Assembly: GCA_039519185.1 (NCBI GenBank)
Contig: CM076846.1
Location: forward strand, 69,674,666 to 69,738,665
DNA from: Astragalus membranaceus
Taxonomy: Eukaryota; Streptophyta; Magnoliopsida; Fabales; Fabaceae
Reading direction: 5' to 3'
DNA: 64,000 nucleotides
Part shown: positions 21,766-35,300 of the stretch, piece after piece
Layout: the number at the start of each line of letters is the position of its first letter
Position numbering within the stretch: position 1 is the stretch's first letter
The notes under the pieces: model-generated
Seen by the model: the letters and a program-made list of their open reading frames with translations, nothing else
What the model was told of the DNA's origin: nothing
The model's database searches: none
Position numbers and translations under genes: made by a program

Positions 21766-24700
21766 TGTTGCACCCCGAAAAATCCCGGTTTGGGTTTCTC
21801 AATGTACAACGTGGAAAATTTTTGAAGCCGCCACCAATATTTTAATTTTAAGACCAAAACATTGAAAAAAGGTCTTTTGAACAAGGCGGATGGTCTTTTG
21901 AAAACTAGAGATATAGGTTCGGGGGTCGATTACGTGCGAGGAAGGTGTTAGCACCGCGCACGTCCTTTCTACCGAAAGGGAACCTCTAATTAAATGTGTG
22001 GTTTTAACGTTTGATTTGAAAAATACCTAGATTTGCCTATTTATTTCTTGTTTGAAGATGAATGGGAGAACTTAATGAAAATTTTATTTTTGACGAGAAA
22101 GGGGGAAAAAAAGGGTTTTTAGAAAAAGTGCTTGACGGAACATGGCCAAGGCTTTGAGTGATAGTCACTAATGACTCGCATTAAATGGAAAAAAGTTTGA
22201 AAGATTTTTGGAAAAAAGGGTGAAGTTATTATCAATGATTGGTTTACAAAGTTCAAGCACATTCAATAATCACGGAATCATGCATATGTTGAACATTAAT
22301 TAAGACTAAACATGCCAATATGATCAAAAGATCCACTTATCAAGGATGCAAGATAAAGTTCTCAAAGCAAATGTGTGTGTGTAGGAAGGGGTGTATTTAC
22401 CCTAATGACTCTATGCTACAACATGCATGTAGACTTACGTCTTCATTAGGAGGTCATACACATGGATGGAATGGCATATAATTGAATCAAGACATTTAAA
22501 ATGCATCAAAAACAAGTAAGCAATTGATCATAGGCATAGGATATTCTTAGTTTAGATGAATAAGCATGTGGATATGAATGCATGATTAGACACCTATGCA
22601 TGAGCATACAAAGAATGAATGCATGAACTCTTGGTTATTACATGCAAGACATAATATTAATGAATGCATGATCATTTAAGAATGAATGTATGTATGGCAT
22701 GCAAGGATGCATGAACATGTGAGAAAATAAAAGAATGCAAGATGGTAAAATGTTTTGAATGAAAGTAAAAATGTATTATGAGATTAGGGATGGCAATGGG
22801 GCGGGGCGGGGGCGGGGAGTACTCTCCCGCTCCCCGTCCCCGCCTCCCAAGTTGTCCCCCGTCCCCATCCCCGATCCCCGCTTCGGGGAGTTTTCCTCCT
22901 CCATCCCCATCCCCACCGATCCCCACGGTCCCCGCGGGGACTCCAAAAATTTATTAAAAGTTTGAAAAAATATAAATTAAAATATAATAAAATTGAATAA
23001 ATATATAAAAGTAAGACTAAAAAACAAAATTTTAACATTTTAATACAAAAAATATAAAAGTTAGTCTTACTTTTATATTTTAATATTTAAAAAGTATAAA
23101 AGTTAGAACAATTAAATATTTTAAATTAGAAACACATATAAAAAGACTAAAAAATTAATACTTATAGTATAATATACATCTATAATAAAAATATTTATGT
23201 AATATATTTCGGGGCAGAGTCCCCGCGGGGCGGGGGGTATGATCCCCGTCCCCATCCCCACCTTGACTGCGGGGAGATTTTCTCCCCCGTCCCCGTCCCC
23301 ACGGGGAAAATTCCCCGCCCACGGGGCCCCAAACAGGGCAATCCCCGCGGGGATCCCCACTTACGGGTAGAAATTGCCATCCCTATATGAGATGAGATGG
23401 GAGTGTTTTAATGAATGGGGTAAAAATGTTTTGATGTGAAGGTAGAAATGTCTTATGAGATAAGATGAAAGTGTTTTAATGAATGAGGTAAAAATGTTTT
23501 GATGCATGAAGGTAAAAATGTCTTATGAGATAAGATGAAAGTGTTTTAATGAATGAGGTAAAAAAGTTTTGATGCATGAAGGTAAAAATGTTTTTATGTT
23601 TTATGACATGGTAAAAACTCTAGGTAAAAACTTAATGAAGAGGTAAAAGTAAAATGGTAAAATCTTTTTATGTTTTTGGTAAATGTTAATGAATAGGTAA
23701 AAACCAAAGTGGTAAAATATTTTTATGTTTTTTGGTAAAAATTTAATGAAGTGGTAAAGTAAAATGGTAAAAGTGAACAAACACAATTGCACAACTTGCA
23801 TTTACTCAAACACAATCAAAATGACACTTTTCAAGCAATCAAGAAGAGCAAAAAGGGCTTATGGCCGAAATGCTATCATGCCTAAAATCATCATCTTATT
23901 TCATGCAAATCTTGGCAATCAACACATAGAACAACACAAGATAAAAAGACCTAACCTATCATGCATGTTCCTAAAGTAAAACATCAATTAAATCATGCTT
24001 TTATTCACTCAAAAATCAAAGATTGCAAGAGAGGAATATAAACCCTAATTTCCACCTATGAACCCAAGGGCATAGTTGGCTAGATCCACTTTTATTCAAC
24101 TCAAACACCATAAATGGACAAAGAAATGCATGAACCACTAAAAAAACACTATATGGCCGAAGCCCTTTTTGATAGAAAATGATGTTTTATTTTATGAAAT
24201 TTAGTGCAAAATGTGTAGAGATGCAAGGGAAATCATTCAAGCATAAGAACAACTCCTTCAAGGCCAAGGACCCATCTCAAACACCCAAGGCTCCCTAAGT
24301 CCTTGTCAAAATGTTTGAAATGGATCCTCAAAGCAACAACAACAAGCAATCAAGAAGGAGTTGGGAGTAGAGGAGAGATTACATAATGAAAATTAAAGAA
24401 AATGCAAGAGTTTGTGAGCTTACCTCTAGATCTTGCTTGAAATGAAGAAGAAGATCAAAATAGAAACCAAGAACACTTGAACCTCCTCTTGAATCCCACG
24501 AAAATCATTTGATCTTGAAGGATTTGATGATGAACTTTGAAGATAATGCAAGATTAGAAGTGGATCTAGTGTAGGAATCAAGAATAATGAAGTTTGGATG
24601 GTTGAAAATTGAAGAATTGGTGATGGAAATGGTGGGAGGTGGTCTTGGGTTTGAGAGGGGAGGAGGAGAGGGATTGTGATCTGATTGTGTGCTAGGGTAA

Positions 24701-25661
24701 AATGAGAATCTCCTCCCTTTTTGGTTTCTTATTTTTGGGTTTTATATGAGGTGCAAAATTAAGGGTATATAGGACATTGTGCTTTTGCCAACCATTGAGA
24801 TTTGAGATAGAATTTGAATCAAGGGCCAAGATTGCAATGCACATGGATTAGGGACAAGGAGAAAACACAAATGAGTGAGGAATAGCTAGTGAAATCGAAA
24901 ATTAGGAGTTTTTTTGTACACAAAAATTGTTGAGGGCAATTAGGTCAATTTGCACATAGTTGTAGCCTAGGATTTGATCTAGAATTTTAATCAATGGCTA
25001 GGAATACAACTCACATGGATTAAGGGCATGAAAAAACACAAAATGAGGTAAAAATGGGTTGGAAAATTCGGAGCAAAAATGAGTGGAATGGGTGGAAAAT
25101 TTGCAAGTTGTCATTTTTGTCTTATTGAGGACACTTCCCTTTTTTTGAGTTTTTTTTGAATTTTTGGGTGTGGGAAAATAATGGGGATGCAACTATTGAA
25201 AATGTGTCACATGGTTTTGGGCACCATAAAATATTCCCTCTAGTCACCTATGACAATAAAAATTGTCACTTAGGAATTGAGGAATATTTAATGGTCCCTT
25301 TTTATTTTTCTATGCACTAAAAATGGAGAAATACATTTTTAATTATTTTGACTAGGGTTTTCTTTCTAAAAAATTGTACAAAAATTCTCCTTGATAGAAT
25401 AAAAATGTACCTTTTGTGGATGTGCATTTTTGGCGAGAAAATCATCTTTTTGCGAAAAATGACCAAAATGCCCTTTTTGACCCTAAAACCCTAATTCGCC
25501 TAAAAAGTGCATTCCACCCCTAAAAATGATTTTAAAGACCTTGGAATGACTTCTAGGACCCAAAATGCAATGCATGATGCTCTTCATTCTTCAATTTATT
25601 TATTTATCTTTTGGCAAAAATTAGGGTTTTGACCTAAGCCGGACAAAGTTGGGGTATGACA
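21766..25661 (-). repeat. LARD 5' LTR (right), with a 467-bp deletion
   Basis: It is nearly identical to 9216-13578 but lacks the bases matching 9598-10064. The deletion has GCC at both edges of the lost segment. The other differences are few single substitutions (for example GGGCTGG to GGGTTGG near 25055). Confidence 0.93.
22785..23385. mobile_element. Second copy of the 601-bp hAT element, in the right LTR
   Basis: Same ends, length and TSD (TATGAGAT at 22777-22784 and 23386-23393) as the copy at 10702-11302, with about one substitution (CACCGATCC for CACGGATCC). It was copied by reverse transcription with the LTR, not inserted twice. Confidence 0.92.
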
Positions 25662-25666
25662 ATGAA

Positions 25667-25972
25667 CCCTAGGTTAGATGACTGTGTGTTGTTGATGGAA
25701 AAGGGTGAGGTGATGCCGTCCCTCACCCCCATATTTTGCTCGAAATCATCTCCATTGAGATAATTGCGAGGCGATACTAACAATTTTAAGGTTGGGAGTT
25801 AGAAATAACTTCGATCCTTCACTACTTATATGGAAAAGGGTTTTGTCTGATCTGTCCTTAACCCCCATATTCGGCTCGAAATCATCTCCACTGAGATCAT
25901 ATCGATGCCACTAACTTGATAGATTATTGGGAATGTTAAGGGAATCTGACACATTTTCTTAAATGCGTGTAG
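25667..25972 (+). other. Region upstream of TNP2, end of a 5' intron
   Basis: It contains an imperfect duplication: CACCCCCATATT...GCTCGAAATCATCTCC at about 25723 and a similar AACCCCCATATTCGGCTCG at about 25860. It ends with a good splice acceptor (AATGCGTGTAG) directly before the TNP2 ATG at 25973. The LARD insertion separates it from the presumed leader at 8319-9215. Confidence 0.45.
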
Positions 25973-28100
25973 ATGAATTTGTATGAATTTAATCGTGAAT
26001 GGGTGTATGATCGGTTATATCCGAGAAGAGCGGGTTTGAAGGAATCTTTTGTAATTGGGGTTGAACAGTTTCTTGTGGTAGCGTGGCGACATGAACTGGC
26101 TAAACGGGAAAAGGGGGTTAGATGTCTATGCTTAAAATGCGACGGTGTACCTATTAGGACCGATAATGAAATCAGGGAGCACTTGTATCAATGGGGGTTT
26201 AGGCCTAATTATTGGATTTGGGTGGACCATGGAGAACAACGACGTCAAAATTTTGAGGTAGGGGCTTCAAGCAGTTCTGGTGTTGGTGTTCCACATAATG
26301 AAATTTTTGAGTTGATGGAAAACATGATTTGTGATGGTCTCAGGGTGAATGTGCCATTTGATGAGCCTCAATATGACGATCATGATGAACTTCCAAATGA
26401 AGAAGCACAAAAATTTTATAATTTGTTAAGAGATTCAAACAAACCGTTGTTTGAAGGCTCACCACAGTCAAAGTTATCTATGTGTGTGAAACTTTTAGCT
26501 CTCAAGTCCATGAGTAATATTTCTGAGGTGGGTTTAGACTATGTGACTGAAATGATGTTGGAAGCGACACCTAATAAGGATAATTTAAGAAGTAAAGATG
26601 TTAGTTTCGAAGCTGGGATTGAAATTTAAGAAGATTGATTGTTGTGAGAAAGGGCACATGTTGTTTTACAACAACGAATTTGGTAAAAATGATGGTGAGC
26701 TACTTGAATGCAAATTCTGTGGAAAGCCAAGGTATCATGATCGTAAAGGGGCAAAACGTAATTATAAACCTATCCCTGTAAAGTCGATGTTCTATTTGCC
26801 TATAGTTCCAAGGTTGCAAAGAATGTTTGCATCGACCGAAATTGCGCAGAAAATGACTTGGCATTATGACAATAGGCGTACCTCAGACGACATTTTACGC
26901 CACCCATCCGACGGTGAGGCGTGGAAGCACTTTGATCAAGTGCATTCAGATTTTGACTCAGACCCACGGAATGTTCGGCTTGGCTTGTGCTCTGATGGGT
27001 TTACTCCATATATCCAACCATCGGCGTCACCCTACTCTTGTTGGCCAGTCATTGTTACCCCTTACAATCTTCCTCCTGAGATGTGCATGACTAAACCGTA
27101 TATGTTTTTGACTTGTCTGATACCTGGTCCATCCAATCCAAAAGCTAACATTGATATCTTTTTGGAACCTCTGATTGATGATCTTAAGAGATTGTGGGGG
27201 GGTGTTTTGACATATGATGCAGCACGAAAGAAAAATTTTATGATGAGAGCCGCATTGATGTGGACAATTAACGACTTTCCTGCTTATGGTATGTTGTCTA
27301 GTTGGGGGACTCACGGTAAATTGGCATGTCCCCACTGTATGGAACACACAAAGGCGTTTACGCTAAAGTACGGGGGCAAGAATTCTTGGTTTGACTCATA
27401 TCGCAGATTCTTACCGCAAGATCATAAATTTAGAAAGAACAAGAAGGCCTTCAAGAAAGGGGCAGTTGAAACAGATGGACCACCGACTTTGTTGACATCA
27501 GGTGAAATCTGGAGCACAGTTATGAATTTTCCACAAGCCACAGAGGTAGGGGAGCTCACCCGGCTGGATGGTTATGGACAGGTGCACAATTGGACAAAAA
27601 AAAGCATATTTTGGAATCTCCCATATTGGAAAGATAATTTGTTGAGGCACAATCTTGATGTTATGCACACCGAGAAGAATTTCTTTGACAACATATTTTT
27701 CACTGTGATGAATGTGAAAGATAAAACCAAAGACAATAATAAGGCTAGATTGGATTCTGCTCTTTATTGTAGCAAACATCGATCTGATTTGAATTTGGTG
27801 GAAATGCCTAATTGGAAGATGTTAAAACCCAAAGCCAAATACTGCCTAACACCAGATGAAGCTAAAGATGTTTGTCGATGGTTGAAAGAATTGAGGATGC
27901 CAGATGGTTATTCTTCTAACCTTGCAAGATGTGCCGATGTGAACACCGGGAAGATGTATGCGATGAAAAGTCATGATTGTCATGTATTCATGGAGTGTTT
28001 GCTTCCAATTGCTTTTAATTCATTACCAAAGTGTGTTTTGGAACCACTTATTGAAGTGACTCAATATTTTAAAAATATGTGCTCTTCAACATTGAGAAGG
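25973..28100 (+). pseudogene. TNP2: CACTA transposase TNP2, N-terminal and central part
   Basis: TNP2 is the transposase that cuts and joins the ends of CACTA elements in the nucleus. Residues 1-90 (NREWVYDRLYPRR, CLCLKCDG, HLYQWGF) are the transposase-associated domain (PF13963 type). The central part carries the TNP2 domain (PF02992 type) with LGLCSDGFTPY, NDFPAYGMLSSWG, CPHCME and NLDVMHTEKNFFDNI. The first ORF ends in the wrong frame at 26629 and the domain continues in another frame from about 26598, so there is a frameshift (or a small deletion) near 26590. The coding exon is cut at 28100 by the Ogre-like insertion; the target repeat GAAGG is at 28096-28100. The reading frame resumes exactly at 45670. 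Confidence 0.95.
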
Positions 28101-30893
28101 TGTAGCGACCGAAAAATCCGAAGGAGGGGATTCTTCGTCATCTTTGCAATGAAGCCGCCATCAATATTTATTAAATAGGAAAACATTGAAAAAACCTTTA
28201 TTTTTTGGGTTCGGGGGTCGATTATGCGCGGGGAAGGTATTAGCACCCTACAGCATCCTTTCAAGAGAAAGGTTACCATTTAATTTAATGTGTAGAGAGA
28301 AAGTTAATTTAAAGAAAATACTTTAATTTACCTTTTTATTATTTGCAAAATTGAAGAGGAAGACTTAATAAAAATTTTAGTTTTTTGCGCTTGACAGGAG
28401 TGGGCCCCTGCTCCTACGTATCTCCAGATGGGATGGAGAAATCAAAGCTACGTAGTTCTTGGGGTAAAAAAAATGTTTGTGTGTTTGATGTTTTTATTTA
28501 TTTTTGAAATCGGGAGAGGTATTCGAGACGACCAAACAAGTAAAACTCAGAGTGGTCGTCGCTCATAGCTCGCTTGAAAACCAAAGCTGTTATCACCGGT
28601 CAAACAAGCTAAGCTCAGAGTGACCATTAATAACAAACTAATTTTATGTTTAGGAAAACATTTATTCGTTATTTGGAAAAAAGGTTGGTGAGAAAAAAAA
28701 AGTTTACTTAGGGGAAAGAAACAAAATTAAAAAAAAAAAGGGAACAGGGGGTGCAGCAGTAAAATAAGGGTGTAAATAAAAGGAGGGGTGTATTATTAAA
28801 AATGGGGTGCAGATAGAGAGCCCAGCCCTTTTTTGTAAGCTGGGCTGCGTTTTTTTGTTTCCTGATGGGCTGGTCCGTTTCAAAAAGAAAAAAGAAACCG
28901 TGGGCTTTCAGAAGGGGGCGTGCTGAGTAAAACGTAGGGGTGTGAATAGAAATCTGAAAAATAAAAAAATGTGAAAAGACCAAACTGCCCTTAGGTCCAT
29001 ACTATAAATACCTAAACCTAAAATAGAAACCCTAAAAATCCTTCTTCATCCACGGCGCCTCCCACCCCCCAAATCGTCCAACCCTAAAAAAAATCTTCTC
29101 TCTCCCCTTTTCACCGTATCTCTCCCTCTCTCACCCTAAGCTCTTCCTCTCTCCACCGCGCCACTCTCCCCTTCTCCTCCGTGACCTCAACTCCTCTTCC
29201 TTCCTCGCCGACCCATTCTCTCTTCTCCTCCGTTTTCACTTTTTCTTTCTTAGATCGAGTTTCCGTTGGTGGTGCGGTTCAGCTCGGTGGTGGTGATGGG
29301 GCTACGGCGAGGCGGTGAAATGATGATCTCGACGGTGGCCGTACGGTGCGATGTGGGTTGCGGCATAGTGGTGAAGTGGTGGCGTTTTTTGGACGGTGGA
29401 AGCTTTGGGGTGTGGGGGTCGTGCGAGAGAGGAGAGATGATGGTGTGAGGGGTGGTCGGTCGGTGAGCAGTGATTGGTGGTTTCGGTTTGTACGGTGGTT
29501 GATAGTGTTGTTTGAGGTGGAGGGTGGACAGTGGTTGTGCGAGGAGGGAGGGTGGACAGTGGTTGTGCGAGGAGGGAGGATGGCCAAGATTTTGGGGGGC
29601 GGCTAGCAGTGGCGGTGAGGGACAGTGGCTCACGGCGGTGACTGGCGGCTCACGGTGGCTCACGGCGGTGGCCACCGTAAACGGTGGCCGAAGGTAACTA
29701 ATGTATTTTTCCTCCTTACCTCGTTTCCTTCCTTTCCCCTTTCTCTTGAAAACTTGAAAAAAATTTTAGGAATTTAATTTTAGTTAAGTCTGAACCCTGA
29801 TCTGAAATCCTAGTTGATTTATTTCATTTTTTTTTATGATAGGTAATTGAATAGAAAAACAATCTAAACCTACAGGTTTTCTTATGTCTGAAACTGAATT
29901 TTAGCTAACAAACATTTCAAATACATGCTAATTTTATTTTCCTAAATGAGCTAAAAAAAAGTATATATAGACCAACCTCTTTTGACAGCTTCTGAAAATT
30001 TCCTTGCTGCTTGCTGTTACTCTCCTACTGATTGCTTCTCCCCCTTTTATTGCTCAAGTGTATTAGAACTCTGATGAATTCTAATTTTATGGTATCTCAG
30101 TTGTGTTTCAGTTGCTGTGTGTGTATCTGTCTCTGTATATTGCTGTCTGTGTATTCTGTTTTTTTTTATGTGAATTGTTGTGCGTCCCCCTAACATTGTT
30201 TCTGCTCATGGTATTTATAGGCAAGAGATGTGGTGTAGTGTGGTATGCTAATGCAGGGGATCAAAACTCATAGGAGACCAAGCTGTTGGCAGCAGTGACA
30301 CAGTGGAGCAGCAAGGATGGCAGCAGGGCTGCTGCCACTGCAGCAATGTTTTTTTCTTTGCTGAAAATGGGAGGCCAGACAAAAGGGACAAGAAGAAAGA
30401 AGCTTGGGCTTCTAGCCCCAGGGAGAGCAAGTCGCATGCTGCCTCCATATGATTTTGTTTTATTATTTATTTTTTTGTACTCTTTTTGCTTTTTAATTAA
30501 TTTTTGTACCAATTGTAATTAATTTTTTGTCTTCACCTACATCAAAGTTGACTTAGGTTGTACCTCTTATTTGTAAAAAAAAAACTGTTTATGATAATAA
30601 AAACATTAATTCAGAAATTGATTTTTATTAGATTTTTCATAACAATAATGATAATTAAAGTAATAGGAAATGACTTTAATAGCGGTAAAAAAAAACGAGT
30701 ACCAAAAAAAAGGCTCGTATGCAACGAGAAACAAACACGCTCACGCAATGAAAGCAACAACGCGCGTACAATTAAAAAAGAAACGTGGCACAACGAGAAC
30801 GACAATGCGTGCACAATTAAAAGCGACCCGCACACGCTAGGTGCGAATTGAAATCATTTGCGTTAGTCTGTCGGACGAAATTAGGGTATTACC
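28101..30893 (-). repeat. Ogre-like 3' LTR (left)
   Basis: It starts TGTAGCGACC and ends GGTATTACC on the plus strand, where the right LTR ends GGTATTACA; one terminal base differs. It contains the U5 block TTCGGGGGTCGATTATG near 28206 and a plus-strand TATAAATA at about 29003. Confidence 0.93.
29003..29010 (+). promoter_or_regulatory. Promoter-like TATA box antisense to the Ogre-like element
   Basis: TATAAATA lies in CATACTATAAATACC, followed after about 25 bases by AAACCCTAAAAATCC and a 200-base CT-rich leader, a typical plant promoter layout. It points to the plus strand, opposite to the element's genes. The same site occurs in the other LTR near 43772. It may drive antisense transcription; this is inference. 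Confidence 0.35.
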
Positions 30894-30907
30894 GCTGCCC
30901 CTCTTTA
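30894..30907 (-). promoter_or_regulatory. Ogre-like polypurine tract
   Basis: AAAGAGGGGCAGC on the minus strand, directly before the 3' LTR. It is identical to the tract of the LARD. Confidence 0.85.
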
Positions 30908-32374
30908 TTTATATTTTACTAGGAAATATGAAGGGTTTCCAAATTCCTCGAGTAAAATAGAAATAAAGATAAAAACACTAATTTTGTCAAAACCTTTTCT
31001 TTTTGAAAAAATCATAAAAAAAATGGGTTCACATAGAACAAAAGTAAATAGGGATCACTGGGGATCTGAAGGAGCACTGGGGCTCTGATGGTTTAATTCA
31101 CAATTGATGCTTGGCGCATTGATTGGAGTCAAACTGAAGGACTGACGGGGTCTGAAGGGCATGCCTAAGCCTGATGGACCAATGGGTCTGAAGGAGCGCA
31201 AACTAGCAACGGGGTAATAGTAAAACGGTCTACTTGGGGGATGGCCTTTTTCAAGCGGCCATGGGTGGCAAGGTCAGGTCGTTGACCTGATTTGCACACC
31301 TCGAAGGACGTGCACTGTGTTTTTTAGGCGGACACAGCTAGTCTGAAGGACCTGGGGTCGGATGATCCGTCGGTTGCTCGATTAACGCGACATGCGATCT
31401 GGATTGAAGGATCAATTGTTGATCTGAAGGAGCACTAGGGCTCTGAGGGACCGTTGGGGGTCATAAAAGGTTGATACTAGGCTCAATGCTAACACTATAA
31501 CTTAATTTTTGAAAGATAAAAAAAAAAAAACTAATCTATATTTGAACGCATTTTAAGGATGCAATGGATGATGTATGCGTGCATGCAGTGTAAGCATGTG
31601 CGACGATCGATATCTGGTGGTATGATGAATGAAATGTGGGATGTTTTTTCTCTTTGTTTGTGTTTTTTCTTTTTTTTTTTGATTCTTTTTTGCTCTTTTG
31701 CTCTTTCTTGACTTTTGCTTTTTTGCTCTTTCTTGATTTTTCTGCTGGTCTCATCACCTCGCAGGGTTCTCGACGTGAGATATGAGGGTTGCCTCAAAGT
31801 AGTGGTGCCAAGCGCGGGTTATTGTGCTTCTTGAAGTGATTATGCATTTGTCTTCTTTGCCATTTTATAAGAGATCATCTCACTTTTGTGATTTTTAGAA
31901 ATTTCGCAATGATTGTAATGCTTTCGATTATGCACATGTTTCGCAATTCAATATCATCTACCATAAAACCTATTTTCCAAGCAAATGGGGAAGTGAGAGA
32001 GTGAAGATAGAGTTTAATATTTGAATGGAAACCGAGTGCGCAGAAGGTCGCACTGGCTGAAAATTACATTGAGAGTTTAAACTAAAAAGAAAAAAGAAAA
32101 AGAAAAAGCAGATCTTTTGATTGTTTGTATCTTTGAGGTAACAATGCCAATCACCCATACGCATGACCTTGAGTGTCCATCACCCGACTTTCGGAGGACT
32201 GCCTTTGCATTTGTTCCAAGTCCAACTCATCGACCCTAATTTTTGCCTGGACTGCCCTTTAGAGTTTTCAATCCACCAGGTCGCTCTAATTTTTGCCTAG
32301 GCCGCCCTTTCGGGTTTTCAACCTAGCGAGCTCATTTTTGCTTGGCTCATCTTTCTCTTTTTTCATATATTTCT
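30908..32374 (-). other. 3' untranslated region of the Ogre-like element
   Basis: No gene is seen between the pol stop and the polypurine tract. At 31050-31460 loosely repeated words of the type CTGAAGGAGCACTGGGGCTC recur. At 32220-32330 lies the segment shared with the LARD (GGGTTTTCAACCTAGCGAGC). Confidence 0.6.
31050..31460 (+). repeat. Dispersed GGAGCAC...GGGCTC motifs, relatives of the LARD minisatellite
   Basis: GGAGCACTGGGGCTCTGATG at about 31072, GGAGCGCAAAC at about 31192 and GGAGCACTAGGGCTCTGAGG at about 31428 closely resemble the 20-bp LARD unit. Here they are separate and irregular, not an array. Confidence 0.55.
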
Positions 32375-35300
32375 TTAGGCATAGTACTTCTTAACTGCAT
32401 CTGCGTTTACTGGGAGTGGGAGGTTTTCACCGTCCATTTTTGTGAGTATTAAGGCTCCTCCAGAGAATGCTTTCTTTACCACATAAGGCCCTTCGTAATT
32501 AGGGGTCCATTTTCCACGGGAATCCTTTTGGATAGGCAAAATTTTCTTGAGCACTAGATCTCCTTCTTGAAACTGCCGGGGTCGAACTTTCTTATCATAA
32601 GCTTTCTTCATTCTTTGCTGATACAACTGCCCGTGACACAAAGCTTCCACTCATTTTTCCTCTATGAGATTCAATTGATCAAATCGAGATTGAACCCATT
32701 CTGCTTCCTCTAATTTGGTTTCCATTAACACTCGCAGAGAGGGTATTTCGACTTCTACAGGAAGAACTGCTTCCATCCCGTATACTAGTGAGAATGGTGT
32801 TGCCCCTGTTGACGTGCGAACTGAGGTCCGGTACCCATGCAAAGCGAAAGGTAACATTTCATGCCAGTCCTTGAAGGTCACTACCATCTTTTGCACGATC
32901 TTCTTTATGTTCTTATTTGCAGCTTCGACTGCCCCATTCATCTTTGGACGGTACGGGGAGGAATTATGATGTTGGATTTTGAAGTCGTCACACAACTCTT
33001 TCATCATCTTGTTGTTCAGGTTGGTCCCATTGTCTGTGATAATTTTATTTGGCAGACCATAACGGCAGATCAAATCTCTTTTTATGAACTTGACAACCAC
33101 CGATTTGGTTACACTGGCGTAAGAAGCGGCCTCGACCCATTTGGTGAAATAATCGATAGCGACAAGAATGAAGCGATGCCCATTTGATGCCTTAGGTTCG
33201 ATGGGACCAATGACATCCATTCCCCACATTGAGAATGGCCATGGTGCTGTTAGGACATTCAACGAAGCAGGCGGCACATGGATATTATCAGCGTAGATTT
33301 GACACTTGTGGCATTTTCTCACGTAGTTAAAGCAGTCGGTCTCCATTGACAACCAGTAGTAGCCAGCCCTTAGGATTTTTCTTGCCATGGTGTGCCCGCT
33401 AGAATGGGTTCCGAACGAGCCTTCATAGACATCTTTCATAATTCTTTCTGCTTCTTCTTTTGCAACACATCTCAGGAGGACCATGTCGTGGTTCCTTTTG
33501 TAAAGCACCTCCCCGTTTAGGAAGAAACCCATCGATAACCTCCTAAGTGTTCTCTTGTCGTTCTCAGTGGCACCAGGAGGATACTCTCGACTTGTGATAT
33601 AGTGCTTGACATCGTAATACCAAGGTTTACTGTCAGGCTCTTCTTCGATTGCCACGCAATGATGTGCCGGTAGGTCTCGATGTTGGATTCGGATGAATGT
33701 CAGACTTTTGTTGTTATTGATATTGAACATTGATGACAAAGTCGCCAAAGCGTCAGCCAACTGATTTTCTTCGCGAGGGAGATGGTGGAAAGTGACCTCC
33801 TCGAATTGTTCAACCATCTCTTGGATGTAATCACAATAAGGAATTAATTTGGAATCCCTGGTTTCCCAGTCGCCTTTTATCTGATGGATGACCAACGCTG
33901 AGTCCCCATATACATCGAGTCTTTTGACTTTCCATTCAAGGGCCGCTTTGATGCCTAGGACACACGCTTCATATTATGCAATGTTATTAGTGCAGTAGAA
34001 GCTCAATCTAGCAGTAAATGGTATGAAGCGGTTATCAGGAGAAATCAACACAGCTCCGACCCCGTGCCCATACAAATTGGAAGCGCCATCAAATGACATC
34101 CTCCACCTTTCGTCGTTTGGGGATTTCCCTTCTCCGAATAGAGCCATTATATCTTCATCTGGGAAATCGTATTGCATTGATTGGTAATCCTCAATGGGTT
34201 GATGTGCCAAGTATTCAGCTAAGGCACTACCTTTGATTGCTTTCTGAGTGACGTACAAAAGGTCATATTCGGATAGTAGCATTTGCCAACGGGCGATTCT
34301 TCCTGTGAGTGCAGGTTTTTCAAAAATGTACTTGATTGGATCCATTTTAGATACCAACCAGGTCGTGTGGCTCAGCATATACTGCCTCAGACGACGTGCA
34401 GCCCAGGCCAGAGCGCAACATGTTTTTTCCAACAATGAGTATCTCGTCTCGCACTCGGTGAACTTCTTGCTTAGGTAGTAGATGGCATGTTCTCTCCTTC
34501 CAGACTCATCATGTTGCCCCAGTACGCAACCCATTGAGTTGTCTAGCACTGTTAAGTATAGAATGAGGGGTCTGCCCTGCACCGGTGGCATCAGAATCGG
34601 TGGATTTTGGAGGTACCTCTTGATCTTTTCAAAGGCTTCTTGGCATTTATCATTCCACTTTGTTTCTTGGTTCTTGCATAGTAATTTGAAGATAGGCTCA
34701 CAGGTAGATGTTAATTGGGCTAAGAATCTGGAGATGTAATTCAACCTTCCTAGGAACCCACGGATTTCTTTTTCAGTTTTAGGTGCTGGCATCTCAAGAA
34801 TTGCTCGTACCTTGTCTGGATCTACCTCTATTCCCTTTTGACTGACTATGAACCCCAACAGCTTTCCTGATCTTACGCCGAAGGTGCATTTTGCAGGGTT
34901 TAGTCTGAGCTTGAACTTCCTTAGACGTTCAAAAAGTTTCTGCAGATTAACAATATGCTCTTCCTCAGTCTTGGACTTGGCAATCATATCATCCACGTAT
35001 ACCTCTATTTCTTTATGCATCATATCATGGAATAAAGCTACCATCGCCCTTTGGTATGTTGCGCCAGCGTTCTTCAATCCGAACGGCATCACTTTGTAAC
35101 AGAAGGTTCCCCAGAGAGTGATGAAGGTGGTTTTCTCCATATCTTCGGGGGCCATCTTGATTTGATTATATCCGGAATATCCATCCATGAAGGAAAATAA
35201 GGAGTGTTGCGCCGTGCTATCCACCAGGACATCAATGTGGGGCAAAGGGAAATCATCTTTAGGACTCGCTCTGTTCAGGTCTCGATAATCGACGCACATT

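Larger units (their letters stand above)
9216..25661 (-). mobile_element. Gene-less Tat/Ogre-lineage LTR element (LARD-like)
   Basis: Two long LTRs (9216-13578, 4363 bp; 21766-25661, 3896 bp) both start TGTTGCACCCC and end ATGACA. A 5-bp target duplication ATGAA flanks the element (9211-9215, 25662-25666). Orientation is minus: the PBS is beside the right LTR and the polypurine tract beside the left one. The 8.2-kb interior has no gag or pol. It has the same PBS and polypurine tract as the Ogre-like element at 28101-45664 and similar 5' and 3' untranslated regions, so it probably moved with proteins of such an element. About a dozen LTR differences by eye suggest recent insertion. Confidence 0.92.

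Noticed and set aside
29250..29697. Pro/His/Thr-rich or Gly/Val-rich proteins on both strands of the Ogre-like LTR
   Set aside because: Both strands are open because of composition; length changes between the two LTR copies do not keep frame, and no domain is seen.
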